Of a stretch of 64,000 nt of DNA, positions 1 through 12,322 are shown piece after piece. The stretch is taken from the NCBI GenBank assembly GCA_013396995.1, contig VWZP01008548.1, forward strand, positions 558,001 to 622,000, read 5' to 3'. This DNA is from Dicaeum eximium (Eukaryota > Chordata > Aves > Passeriformes > Dicaeidae). Numbering within the stretch: position 1 is the stretch's first letter; every line of letters starts with the position of its first letter. A model generated the notes under the pieces. That model did not search any database, was not told the DNA's origin, and saw only the letters and a list, made by a program, of their open reading frames with translations. The translations under genes and the position numbers were made by a program.

Positions 1-2740
1 ACAGGTAGCATTGTTTTTAAATGACAAGGTAGTTAACTTCTATTGAGTTGCCCACTAAAGACTTGCCTTTAAAGTAAAAATACTATTCATTCAGTAAAAT
101 CAGGTTTTTACAAAACTACAAAGATAAATACAACATAGAAATCTTCAGGCTAGAGAACATTTTGAATTTTATTTATGTTCTTTTTTGATATGGTTTTACA
201 ATAAATGGTCAGTAAGAGCTTGAGAATATAACACAAAAATTTTCAGCACTGCATTTAATTTTGATAGGAAGGAAAAGATTAAGTATTTCCTGATACTGAT
301 TCAGCCCTGGGTTCCATACCAACTGGGGAAATTCAAAGGAGGCACTCTGACAGCTACGTTTTCAAAAGCCAATCTGTTCCATGAAGGGACAGCATTCACA
401 TCCCTGTTGATGTTCACAGGTCGTTAATGATACACTAATATACCTAAAAGAATACTTAATATGGAAGGAAATTATATGCACATCTTGTGCATAGGCCAGA
501 TCCGAGTATCTTGTGAAATCTTTCTAAGTCTGAAGACAGAAGTTTCTTTTATTAAGATTCAGCTAGAAGAGCATTTTCTTGTCTAACAGATAAATGACAT
601 GATATCTTGTATGTTACCTGTCAAATAATTGATTTGATAGATTCTCCATTTCTCAAAGTTGCATTGGTATGGAAAAGAAATATTTGAAGTTAATGTAATA
701 ATTAATGTATCTGTCCATCTACATTTAGTGTTTTCAGCTGTTTTCTTCTGGGAACCATATATAATTCTGCTCTGAGAGATTTGCCTGGATGGTTTAAGGA
801 TCACGGTTTGTCTTACATAGAAAAGTATAATTAAAAGTGTCAGGAAAAAGCCAATGTCTTTGAAAAGCAGAGTGTCATCATAAAAAACCCAAACAAATGA
901 ACAAACAAACAAATAAACAAACAGTCAAATCCCAAGTGATTTGAGAGTTTTTATAAAAAACAGCTTTTCAACAGTATCTTTGTTATATTTGAATGAAATC
1001 TGAGTTCCACTTTAATAGAAGCAGAATTCCTGTTGGTTTTTATTGCTATGATTTTTAACTTTAAGTGATATTGTAAGAACTAAATAGAAAAATTGCATAT
1101 ATTTATGTCTCTGTGATTGTATATATGTGGAAAATCCCCAGTGAGGGCAGCAAAAAATTGTCCCTTGATCACGTTCTTGATCAAGTATAGGACAGCTGAG
1201 TATCTTACACACATACTTCTATGGTTGTAAACTTCAGGTAAAAAAATAAAAAAATAAAAACAAAAGCTAAATTCAGACAGGTTACCTTTTGTGTCTCATA
1301 ATTCTATTCGTTTGCTTAACCTAAAGAAAATAAAACCATAATTACAGTATGGTTCATATGAAATTGAAATGCAGAGGTACCAAAACCACTACCTAATCAT
1401 GCTCCCAGTAGCATGATCCGAACTTGATTTTTTTCTTGTCACAGATTTCAGGATGAAACTGGAATTTCCAAATAAACAAGTATTTTAGCCAGTATCATCC
1501 TTAACATTTTATTCTCACTGTGATATTTCACTTACTATCTTGTACATTGAAGTAATAACTATTGATACCACTCCCCAGAAAGAAGTCATTACTTGGGACT
1601 AACAGCATGGAAGGATGGAAAGTATTAAAACATTCTATTTGAAAAATGCAGCATCTCTTATGGGTTCTGATATCCCACTACACGGGGTACATAGGTAGAT
1701 GCACAGCCTTTTAGGGAAAGTAGAGAACCAAGAAGCCTGTCTGAAAATGTGAAAATCTGAAGATATTCAAATCAATTCTTATATGGGTTCTAGAGAAAAA
1801 AATAAAAGGAAAAAATCCCGCAAAGAAAGAAGTACAGATTCTTCCCTGAAATGTTATAGTGATACAGGTTTATTTCAGACAGCATTTTAATACTTATTTA
1901 TTGATATATTTTATCCTGATAGGTTTACATGAAAAATAGTGGGCTACAGGCTTTATTTAGTGAGTAACAGCTTCCTAGAGGTGTTGAAAAGTATCCTGTG
2001 ACATTCTCCCAAATGCAAAAGCACCATTGAAAAGGCATATATTTATCGCTTAATTCTACTTGAATGTACACACATTTCAAGAGAAACATTAATCCACAGC
2101 AATTGCAAAGCACACATATTTTCAGCATGAAGCCAGCACCAGGCACAGTATTGTCACTGTTTTCCATATTCATTGTTTCCACAAAACTCTGCTGCCAATT
2201 ATTTAATGTTATAGGTTTGGCGGACAAACTGTAAAGACTGACATAACTTTTTATTAGGTGGCTGCTTATTTTGCACATCTATTGTGAAAGCATTCAGCTT
2301 TGAATTGTTGCAGTGAGCTCATATTTTTGGTATAAATTCTTTCCTCTAAATTAACTCAATGACACACAGTATAGTTTCTATTCTTATATTTGATGCAAAA
2401 GTGCCAGTAATAGAACATTATGTTCACTAATAGGTGTGATTGTAGACTTTATGGCCTATCTCTGCCACTTTCTTATCCTGCGCAAGTCCTGTGGTATTTT
2501 AGAGCCTTCCAAAATTAAGTGAAGAGCACCAAGTTTTCTTCCTATTCTTCCTTCAGATAAGAAACTCTAAATTTTCAATTGTGCTATATTATATTGGAAA
2601 TTTTTGTGTTGCTATGAATGAAAAAAATAGTCACAGTGCAAGTTTTACTGTTACTCTCTTATAACTCTGCATCCTATATTTTACTGTATCAAAGTAGCCT
2701 GCTAAAGGAAAAAGAATATATGTAGTATAAATACTCTTAT
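1..2740. other. AT-rich non-coding DNA
   Basis: No gene was recognised here. The short minus-strand open frames at 583-912, 1012-1212 and 1925-2278 have no familiar motif and no coding-like composition. A small (CAAA)n tract lies at about 891-922. The part around 2050-2270 is less repetitive and could be a conserved non-coding stretch. Text near 2460-2500 (TCTGCCACTTTCTTATCC, then GCAAGTC) faintly recalls a MIR core, too weakly to call. Confidence 0.6.
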
Positions 2741-2744
2741 ACAC

Positions 2745-2790
2745 AGAGATATATATGTGTGCATATATATATATATATATATACGTATGT
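2745..2790. repeat. (TA)n microsatellite
   Basis: An alternating TA/TG tract with an uninterrupted (AT) core of about 20 bp near 2763-2783, flanked by ATATATGTGTGCAT on the left and ACGTATGTATA on the right. The 60-codon minus-strand frame across it (a Tyr/Ile run) is a by-product of the repeat. Confidence 0.9.
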
Positions 2791-2978
2791 ATAATTGGTC
2801 CATAGATAGCCATAGATTATATTCCATGTTCTGCCCTCTCATCAGCACCAGCACTAGTTATTGAGGAGTTACTAGCATCTTCACAGGCTCGTTCACAAAT
2901 TAAATACTTGATACCTGTTGCCACCTGTTAACCATTGTCAACCTCTGTTCCACCCAGAATAGTTTGGATTAGGGTTGG

Positions 2979-3293
2979 GTGGACTACAGTATGGAAAATC
3001 CTGGATTTATGTCAGATAAAACTATGGGAATATCACAAAAAGTTCTAGCTTTCCTTATAGTTCCTTTACCAAACAGGTGGGGTCTGAGTTGCAGGTGTCT
3101 GATCACATTTCCCACCAAAATGTTCAGGATCTCTTTTAGTGTCCATTCTGAGTTCAAGGCAGTGGCATGCATCTGTGCAAGGTGTCCCAAGCAGTCTGAG
3201 GAGCCTCCTCTGTGCAAGCAATCCTCTTGGTGGAGAAAGGTGGTGAAGTCTGTTGCATACTGTAGGCAGTCAGGGTTGATGAAGCACACATAG
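2979..3293. other. Unidentified block open on both strands
   Basis: About 100 codons are open on both strands across the same interval: 2979-3293 on plus from a GTG, and 2984-3289 on minus from a GTG. The minus frame stays open further upstream of that GTG, to at least about 3320. Its product has no transmembrane segment and no motif I recognise; it includes stretches such as FINPDCLQYATDFTTFLHQ. The block is less AT-rich than its surroundings. It could be a decayed retroelement or retrocopy fragment, or chance. No function is assigned. Confidence 0.25.
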
Positions 3294-3321
3294 ACTCTCT
3301 CAGGGAGAGGATGGAGAACAC

Positions 3322-3344
3322 TTGAGAGAAAGAGAGAGAGATAC
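3322..3344. repeat. Short (GA)n tract
   Basis: An imperfect GAGAGAAAGAGAGAGAGA run within otherwise unremarkable sequence. Confidence 0.7.
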
Positions 3345-4211
3345 CAGGAAATAAGCAGGCCTAGGGGAGGTCAGGATGTATAAAGCCTCAAAATAAGTTT
3401 GCCCTTCCCCTCTCCAACAAGAACTTTAGATACTGCAAATCTTAAAATATCTTGGCTCATATCAGATTGTGAAAGAAAGTATTGAAAATTAACAGCTGTC
3501 TAGACCATACCACTAGTTTGCTTTTTCCTTATTTTCAAACAAAGCCTTACATGTAAGAATTAGACTCATATAGTCCTGCTTATTTGGACTGATTATATTC
3601 CTGGTTTTTAGGATTATCACCAAGACAATTGTAAGAATTGTTATGTTAAAAGCTTGCTCCCATCTTCATTTTGAATGTGTCTGCCCAACATGATGAATTA
3701 ATTACTTTTCCATTCTCTGTCCTTAATTGCCATACTTCTGGTTACAAACAGGATAGTTGTCTCTCAAATATTTAGTTTTAATTGTGAAGGCAACTTGGTC
3801 CTTAACCTTGTTAGTGTAATTGAATAAATGTGGCAAGAACAACGTTCCTCTCAAGAGACTCGGTCTCCATCTCAGTCAGAGACAGTAATTTTGGGATAAG
3901 ATGCAAAATGAAGCAAAACTTTTCTCAAAGATTAAAAAAATAAAAGCATATATACTGTCAATTTTCACTATTGCAAAAACTCAACAGCAGGGTGCTTCAA
4001 GGCACCATACAAGAACCAAGTGTTCAAAATGTATTAAGTAATGTTAAAAAAAGAAGTGAACAGTGATTTGTCAAAATTTATAAATAACAAGGAATTCCTG
4101 TTAACCACGTCTAAATAAGACAGGAAACCGGAGAGAAAATTGACTCAGGGAGATGAGTGGTCATCTTAAATGATGTGAAAATAATTTATTTAAATTCAAA
4201 ATAAGACCCAT

Positions 4212-4279
4212 TGAAAAAAAAAAACCCACCAAACACAAAAAAAAAAAAACCCAAACCCAAAAAAACCCAAACCCCAACC
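4212..4279. repeat. A/C-rich low-complexity tract with quadruplex-type spacing
   Basis: Runs of A are interrupted by CCC and CCCC. At 4250-4275 there are four C-runs (3, 3, 3 and 4) separated by 3, 7 and 3 A, so the minus strand carries four G-runs with T-loops of at most 7 nt. That satisfies the usual G3+N1-7 quadruplex pattern. A 66-codon plus frame starting here is Lys/Pro low complexity and not a gene. Confidence 0.85.
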
Positions 4280-4487
4280 TGTAACAGATCATTTGTTTTA
4301 TCAGAGATCTCAATTAGTAGCACCATCTTAGAAAAAACACCTGGGTCTCACTGCAGACAGCTCAATGAAGAGCCCTGCTTGATGAGCAGCTGCAGTCAAA
4401 AAAGTACATAAAATTTTCAGATACATAAGAAATGAGGTGGAGAATAAGAAAGAAAGAAAATATGTCATTATATGAATCAATACTTTT

Positions 4488-4985
4488 CTCTTCTCTGGAA
4501 TAGTGTGAAGTACTGGTCACCCCATCACAAAAAGATATTACTGAATTAGAAGGTATTCAGAAAAGAGTGATTGGGATAATTAGGCATATATAGACCAGCC
4601 TTCATATGAAAAGACTGAAAAAAGTGGAATTGTTAACCTTAGGAAAAAAAAAAAAAAGGAAGATGAATAAGGAGGGATATGATGAAAGTATAAAAATGGT
4701 AAGTGGCAAAGAGAAAATAGATCAGGAGCTTCTGTAGTCCTGTGTCTCATAATTCAAGAACAAAAGGATGCTAAGTGAAAGTGAAAAGCAGCAGCTCCAA
4801 ATATGATAAAAGAACATACTTTTTAATGCAGAACATAATTAGATTATGGAATTCAATGCCACAGGATGTCACTGATGTCAAGACCTTACCAAGACTCAAA
4901 GAAGAGTTGGCACTTACAACTCTTGATATTCTTGGGAATTTTATGCTAACTAACTAAAAGGTTTTGAAAGAGAGGTTATGTGCCA
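4488..4985 (+). mobile_element. Old, diverged CR1-type LINE fragment (3' part)
   Basis: The order of phrases matches the end of ORF2 of an old amniote CR1 lineage: a TACTGGTCACCCCATC-like block, then GAATTAGAAGGTATTCAGAAAAG, a TATGAAAAGACTGAAAA block, a GGAGGGATATGATGAAAGTATAAAAATGG block, and ATGGAATTCAATGCCACAGGATGTC (compare 'lw nslP.dV' in the family). The 60-codon plus frame at 4775-4957 is the remnant of that coding end, with RLWNSMPQDVTDVKTLPRLK visible. An A-run at 4644-4656 and several indels break the frame. It is truncated at both ends and clearly inactive. The family is assigned from memory of its consensus. Confidence 0.8.
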
Positions 4986-6090
4986 TACTTAATGATTTAA
5001 AAGACAATAATTTAGAAAAGAATTTGGAGAAAAGTTCCCTCTAAGTGGATTTTCCCATCTCTGGCTGTTTGATTATTTTGTTCTTTTCCTTGCTTGCTAC
5101 ATTGGCATTTTCACTTGAGACATCTGGGCAGTCTTGGAGGGAGGCTGTGTAATAATGAATCACTATTCTGTTCTAATTACTATTATCCCAGTACTACCCC
5201 AGAATCTTAGTATCTCCTATAAAATCTTAGTATTAGGACTTTGGGCTTCCCTTTTGCAGAATAATTGTCTTATGCTCTATTGTATTCCAATCCATTCCAG
5301 CTAGCCAACTGGATTTGTCACCCATTGTCAATTAGTATAACCACTGCTGTAAGCTATATAGCATTGTGCGTGTGTTTGGAGCAACTGTGAAACTTCTGGA
5401 TGCAGAATCAAATACTTTTTTTTTTTTTGCTGTGACAGCTATACAATTGATGCTGTGTGTCCCAATTGTCTTCCAGCCCTATCTTTACCTCCAGCTATGC
5501 TATTGACATCTTGCTTCACATTCTGCAGCTGGAAAACATATGCAATGTCTCTAAAATAGAGGCTCTTTAGTTTTTAAACTTCCTATTCTCCACAGCTTAC
5601 TTACAACATTTTTCTCCTTTCTGCCTGCCTGGCTGCTCAGAGAGATAAAGTATTCTTGTTCCCATTTTTGTTCTTATACTATTTCTTTTCTAATTCATTA
5701 GCTTTTTCTTTACCTAGTTTTTTCTATATGAAGGCTTTCAGTGCAGGTAAACAATGACAGGTATAAGCATAAAAGAACGTTGGGGGTGGGGGCACAGAGA
5801 GCAGCTGTGCTTGCAGGGCCAGGTGGGGGGCTGTATGTGCCTTGAAGAGAAGTTGAATTCAGACAGTGCTTACAAACTGGACACTGCAGAGAGACTGAGA
5901 AGATACCAAGGGATAACATCTGAAAGAAGAAAGGCAGCCCCAACTGAGCTAAGATGTGACTAGCTACTACACAGAAACATGTGGTATGCTTTGTCTCCTT
6001 CTCTTCTCCAACAACTTCCAGCACAGAAGGTTTTCAAGATTCAATGTGGCAGTTTGCAGTTTGCCAGATAATCCCATCAAAGTTCTCCCT
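4986..6090. other. Non-coding stretch
   Basis: No gene was recognised. There is a T12 run near 5415. A GC-richer patch at 5754-5963 is open on both strands (69 codons plus; 104 codons minus at 5710-6024) but shows no known domain. Confidence 0.55.
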
Positions 6091-6099
6091 CCCATAAAA

Positions 6100-6150
6100 G
6101 GCTAGACCTTTGCAGATCCCTTCCAACCCGGGCTGCTGTGTGATTCTGTA
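6100..6150 (+). mobile_element. CR1 3' terminus, very short
   Basis: GCAGATCCCTTCCAACCCGG followed by GCTGCTGTGTGATTCTGTA is the standard CR1 tail: the phrase before the terminal ATTCTGTG octamers. Only the last roughly 50 bp remain, typical of the strong 5' truncation of CR1 insertions. Confidence 0.75.
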
Positions 6151-9100
6151 AATTGGCACTGTATATATTAGTACACCTCTTTGGTACTGACAATTTTCCT
6201 GAACTTTCATGTGCATGCCTCACTAACCAAACACAGTCCTATAATTATTTTCTCTTTTTTCTATTTCAGGATAAAAATAGCAAAGTAGCAAAAATAGGTA
6301 ATGTTCTACCTCTCACAAATTGAGCTGGTCTATCACACACAATGCTACAAAGCACCATGCAGATTACGTATTTGTGTTGTCTTTGGGACATCCACATTTC
6401 ACTCACCATATGGTTTGGATATGCCTGAGGGTTTATAGTTACCCTGCAAGGCTGGTTTTAGCCTGAGTTCAATCCACAGGACACAAACTGAGGACACTCC
6501 AGCATAACTATGCTATTGTAGTACAACATTCAATAGCAAAAGAGGAGGAGCTGGTTAACAAAAGTAAGGAATGTAATTTTAAAAGCCTAAAAGAAATGGA
6601 TCCTATATTCTGTGGGATAATAAAAAGCATAAATACTGCTCGTCTCACAGGAATATGAGAGTTTTTTCCAGTCTATGAGTAGTTACAAACACAAACTCTG
6701 AATAATTAGTATGTTTATTGTTCTTCATCTTTTCTCATGGATTACAATTCCTCCATCATGAAACAAGGAAATAAGTTTAATTTGAAAGGCACCTACTAGC
6801 AAAACAGTGCATTGTATGTTTTCTTTTTAAGTACTACCTTAAAAAAATACCGAAATCTTGCACAAATACTATATTTTCAGCCATATTTTTGTCATTTAAT
6901 TTTACTGAACCTAGTTTTAACTTATCTTCCTTATTGATAATTCATATTGTGAAAAGAAGTTCAGGAGACCACCGGATCAGGAAGAGCAGATTTACCTAAA
7001 TGTTCATTATTTTGCAACAAAAAGTTACAAAAAGTTTTCACCTCGATATTATGCTCCCTTTTCAAGTCTGCCAGCATTCCTTTTGAAGTCCTCTTTTCTA
7101 AATATTGTCACCAGTTAAAAAACATGGCCTGAAGTCAAGAAATATTTTCATATGAACAATTGACACAATTACTGAAAACTATTCTAACAAATATGTTTTC
7201 CCTTTCTTAGCAAAGAAAAATAAATGTCATTCCTCTATTAAAACAAAAGAAAAAAAATTTCATTATGGTTATGCAAAATTAGGTTTCCTGTATTACCTCA
7301 TTCATGCTACACAATGCATGCTATCTTCCTGTTTTGCATAGGGAAGCTAAACAACATATTGTACTTTTTTTTTCCTATATCTTATATTAGATCTGAGTTC
7401 TTTTGTTATGAATTGTGTTTGGTATAGACAAATCCACTTTTTTACCATTAAAACAATCCTATCTTGAAAATTTAAGTCAATTAGATTAGATAGACATGTG
7501 TATGGAATTAAATATGAATGTGATAGATTTCAGCATTTTAGTTAAAGAAAGGGCACTTGGTTTTGTTTTGTGTCACTGTGTACTTGATCATGAGCTTTGG
7601 AAGAAGTATCAGTGAGTACCATTCCATCTGCTTCCATTATGGTAAATGTCTTTTGAAAACACAAAAGAGAATTTGTGCCTATTTTAAAAGACAAAAATTA
7701 ATGTGCAGAATGTTATAAGACTCCATTCAGCACTTCTAAAAAGGGAACCTTCTAAACCTGGAATTTCACTTACCCAATTACAAGTTAGGTTTCAGGAGTA
7801 AAGGTGAAATTAAGAGCCCCTGTTAAAACAAAGGCCTACTGAGTTTTATGCTCTCTAATCTATTACAACTTGATGTATATAACATCCAAAATTATATTCA
7901 GTCGTATGCAGAACTCACACCCTTGCCTGTAGCTTTCTCTACACCTTATTTGGGATTTGGCATACATGAAACTTTATCCTCAATCCAAAAGTGATTTTTT
8001 TTTCCTTTCAGTGCAGAGATTGAGCTATGCTTAATGGTTTTGAATTGGTTTCCCTAAGGCTGAAAAGCTCTTTTTTTTTCTCAGACATTTCAATCAGGAA
8101 TGGTGTGATTGGAAGATACCAATGGCAAAGTACAGCTTTTATTATTCTGTAGTTTTCATAAGGACATGAGGACAAAAGCCCCATTTCCAAGACAATAATT
8201 AAGGAATCAGAAAAGATTAAACATACTTAATATTAAGTCTAAACATAACTACTAAGTATAGTTATAACTATAGTTGCAACTTGCACTTAACATAAGTATA
8301 TGATATGGTTTATGCACCTATGCCTTTAAAAAAAGAAATCCTAAAATAAACCACAGGGTCCCAGCATTAGCAAAGACAAGAACAAATTCTCTGCTTCTAT
8401 TGTCCTAGCACAAATTTATCTCTGTGTATTACTGCATAGAATCTAAGCTGTTACTATTCCCTTTGTCCACATTAAAATTTTCCCCTATTAAAATATTGGT
8501 AATATCAGATTTGTTACAACTTCCACAAAACCACTCATGTATCAAAATCAGCCTCTATTCAGGATTCCAAAGAGAACAAGGGTCCTGATGTGCAACCCTC
8601 ACCCATATAATTAATCCCATGATAATCACTACTTGCATATAAGTAAATAATTACTTAAGTAAGGTGTTTGTAGGATGAGGCCTGAAATTGTTGATTTTGT
8701 TCTTAGCCAGTAGTTTATGCATGTATTACTTTCCATTTTTAAAAATAATTTTAAATTTAAAATTCTAAGTCCTTTTACATTTATCTAGGAAGGTCAGTTT
8801 TGGAAATTTATAAGAGGAAGTTCTAAGTTTATAAGGGGCATTACAGAGTGATCATCTTTTGCTATGCAGTGGACAATTACTACCTAAAATATTTTGGATT
8901 TTTGTTTCCCCTGAGATTAAAATTGCTAGTAAGAGGAATTATGAATATGCAAAGCAATCTCAGAGCCAATAAGACTTTTATAAACTGCTGTGGAGATAGA
9001 CATTCTGGATCATTCTTCTCCTTAGTTCATGAAATTCAGTGGATTTTCAGTTCATGGTAACCAGAGCTCTTGAACTACTCTTCTTCATTTCCCTTCTAAT

Positions 9101-9199
9101 CTCCAAAACTGTCAGTGTTCAGACATAAGAACACTTCTTTTCTAGCTCATTCATTTCTTCTGAAAGATCTCAAAGTACAAAGCAGATAATTATTTATCC
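6151..9199. other. AT-rich non-coding DNA
   Basis: About 3 kb without a recognisable gene or transposon. The short frames at 8008-8190 and 8848-9060 look spurious. A 16-bp perfect palindrome, TATAGTTATAACTATA, sits at 8257-8272. Confidence 0.6.
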
Positions 9200-10118
9200 A
9201 GAGATGGATGAGAGTGGACACCATTGTCACATTTTTAGTAAGTTTGCAGACGATACCAAGTTGGGTGGGCGTGTTGCCTGTTGGAGGATAGGGAGGCTCA
9301 GCAGAGGGATCTAGAACGGCTGGATCAATGGGCTTAGGTGAATTGCATGAGGTTAAATATGGCAAAGTGACAGGTTCTGCACTTGGGCCACAGTAATCTC
9401 AATCAGCCCTACTGTTTTGGGGATGGATGGCTGGAAAAATGCCCAGCAAAAGTGGACCTGGGGTGCTGGCTGACAGCTGTCTGGACATGATCCAGCATGT
9501 GCCCAGGTGTCCAAGAGGGCCAATGGCATCCTGGCCTGTATCAGCAGCAGTGTGGCCAGCAGGACCAGGGCAGTGATTGTCCTCCAGTACTCAGCACTGT
9601 CGAGGCCACACCTCAAATCCTGTGTTCAGTTCTGGGCCTTTGCTACAAGGACATTGAGGGGCTGGAGGTTGTCCAGAGAAGGGCAGTGAATCTGGTGAAG
9701 GGTCTGGAGCCCAAGTCTTACAAGAAGCAGCTGAGTGTACCAAGGTTGTTTAGCCTGTTAAAAAAGAGGTTCAGGGGTGAACTTGTACTCTCTACAAGTA
9801 CCTGAGAGGATGATGTAGCCAGGTGGGGGCTGTTCTCCCAGGTAAAAAGTGATAGGATAAGAGGAAATGGCCTCAAATTGTGCTGGGGGAGGTTTAGATA
9901 GGATACCAGGAAAATATCTCAGAGAAAGTGTTGTCAAGCATTTAACAGGCTGCCCAGGGAAGTTGTTGAGTCACCATTCCTGGAGGCATTTAAGACACGC
10001 AGTTGTGGCACTCACAGACATGGCTTAGTGATGGACTTGGCAGTGCTGGGTTAGCAGTTGGACTCAATGATCTTAAAGGATCTTTCACTCCTAAAGTATT
10101 CTGATTCTGCAAAATTCT
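9200..10118 (+). mobile_element. CR1 LINE, 5'-truncated: ORF2 end plus 3' UTR
   Basis: The reverse transcriptase catalytic motif is visible as KFADDTKLGG, with FADD at 9243-9254. It is followed by ORF2-end text (CAAAGTGACAGGTTCTGCACTTGGG), the GTTCTGGGCC...GGGCAGTGAATCTGGTGAAGGG stretch, and the 3' UTR phrase around 9840-10080 (GGCTGCCCAGGGAAGTTGTTGAGTC; GGACTTGGCAGTGCTGGGTTAG). It ends in an ATTCTGATTCTG-type octamer tail near 10100-10118. Frames are broken by stops, so it is dead. Open frames on both strands at 9353-9805 are remnants or shadows of ORF2. Divergence is moderate, much less than in the copy at 4.5 kb. Confidence 0.95.
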
Positions 10119-12290
10119 GACATGGGATGAAGGAATAGAGAGTCCTAAACATGTTACAGTCTGATTTTTTTCAACATATGGAAGGAAGGTATATTTGGAG
10201 TATAGATATTCTGTCCTCCACTCAAGCTCTAAAAGAACTGAGACTCAGAATCATGTAGTCATAAGTATTCCAAGTTAATTAATCTGTTGGAATTGTAGCT
10301 ATTTGTGTAAAATTATATAATTCTGATTAGTTATTAAGTTCTGCAATTCCCAAGTGCTAACACAGGCTGCAATTGCCACATAGTAAGTCAAAAGCCAAAG
10401 GATAAGCTCTGTGCGGTAAATGGGATGATGGCTGAAGACCTGAGAGCTGGCATTTGGCCAAATTGAAGATTTGTATAGGACAAACGGGGTTGAGAAATAA
10501 TCTTAATCAATAGTGGACAACTTTTGACAGAGAAAATAAAAGGATGTTATTGATCCTGTCAACCTTAACATTATCTCTCACTCTCCTTAATTACTATGGC
10601 CAAATTAGAAGTAGTATCTCTTACTAAAGTGTTCATGCCAACCAAATTTCCATACAGTTAACTCCAAATTATGAATAGCCTGCAGAACAACCTTTATTCG
10701 TAACTTCATACACTTATAACAATTTTTTCTAAAACAGTGGTCAGGATTGTGACTCTTGGCCTTGAACAGAAATCAGTAGCAGGTGTATGCTGTCCAAAAG
10801 AAAATGAGCATTTAGTTGATTTGTTACTTTGCTGTGTGCTACTTCTCTACGAATGTCTTCTAATGTCTTGGGCAATTTAAAGATTTAGTTTTCATACAAG
10901 TGAGGTACTTGAAGTGCTAGGCTGGTCCTAACATTCAGCAAATTATCTATAGCTGTTCCAAGCTACTTCTCACATGTCTTAATGGGCAGTATTTTGGCTT
11001 TGCAACAGCTGTTGGCCTATTCAGACTATATCTAGTGATCCCCTGAAAATCAGTGGCTTTGTAAAGGAATCAGTGAGGCACCGATAACACCTCCTTTTTC
11101 AACAGGTCTAAATACAACATTGTAACGCTTTTACAATAAAACTATCATTGTTTATTCTGTGGTTTTTGGGATATATTGACCAACGTCTAATTTGGAAAAT
11201 TCAGTCTTTTTTTTTGTATTGGGAATTTAAATTAAACCTATTGCCAAAGAGAAATTAACCAGAAGAACTTCACAAGAATCTGAAGTAGACAGAACAAGTT
11301 TCTGAGTGAAAGTATAGAAAGACTAATGAAGTGCATACATCAGAGAAAGCAGCATGCAGAAAGGCAAACCCTGTTAAGAAATTGACTGTTAAGCATAAAA
11401 AGTATACTGCTCTCCTGTAATGTGTAAGCAAGTTATTACTAATAAAAATACCCACTAATACTCACAAACTTAAAAAAAAATTATAATACAAAAAACAACT
11501 ATAAGAAATTCAGGCATTGTTTGGGAAGGCCACTATTTTTAAGAGTAGTTTAACTATACCCAAATATCTATGACAATATATAAAAAGTCCCCCAAGTGAC
11601 ATCATAGACACTCAATCTGTCATTCTCAAGGTGCTCTGCTGACCTCAAAGAAAGTAAAAGCATTTTAATAAATAAGTGAGGCACAAAATCACATTTCATT
11701 TTGAGGAGACTTTTCTTACTACTTTACTCTCAACATAGAAGTTGGAGGTCCTTTCAAGTAGGGGCCATTTCCTATGTGCTTGTAGAACAAAGGGTTCCAG
11801 TGGAAATAGTAGCAAGGGCTCTCCATCTGCCCCTCCTCATTCAACAGAAACTTTGTACTGTGTAACGTTCCACAGGGTAGAGGAAAGAATTCATGAGAGT
11901 GAATCCTCTCAGCTTGGGCATGTAAAACTTATTATTACTATGACAGAAATCTCATTTTCCAAGCATACTTTCTCTCTTGCAGAATACACAAGGTTTAAAT
12001 GAAGATGCAGTCAAAATCTCATTAATGACTCAGATCAAGAGCTGCCATTGATCATTAAAACATAAATGCAGTGACTTCTAAATCTTAAAATGACACAGTA
12101 GCTGTGCATTTTGGGAAGTGAGAGGAACTGTGACTATAATGTAACAATCCATGAATACTTTCTCCCTGCCATCAAGGCATTGCTGAGATTTTCTAGGTAA
12201 AATGAAAAGAACAACATAGCCTTTATATGACATTTTCAAACTATCTGTTAAAAAAAGAGAGAAATAGTCTGTGTTTTTCTTAATGTCTAT
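10119..12290. other. AT-rich non-coding DNA
   Basis: No gene or clear repeat. Short frames at 11270-11455, 11742-12002 and 12078-12293 have no recognisable features. Confidence 0.55.
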
Positions 12291-12322
12291 CATATTCTAC
12301 TTTCTTCATATTCTACTTTCTT
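12291..12322. repeat. 16-bp perfect tandem duplication
   Basis: CATATTCTACTTTCTT occurs twice head-to-tail (12291-12306 and 12307-12322) with no mismatch. This looks like a recent slippage or duplication event. Confidence 0.9.

Noticed and set aside
2631..2813. Tyr/Ile-rich 60-codon frame
   Set aside because: Reads through the (TA)n microsatellite.
9353..9805. Opposed open frames of 60-102 codons
   Set aside because: They lie inside the CR1 ORF2 end and 3' UTR; frame remnants or shadows of the LINE, not host genes.
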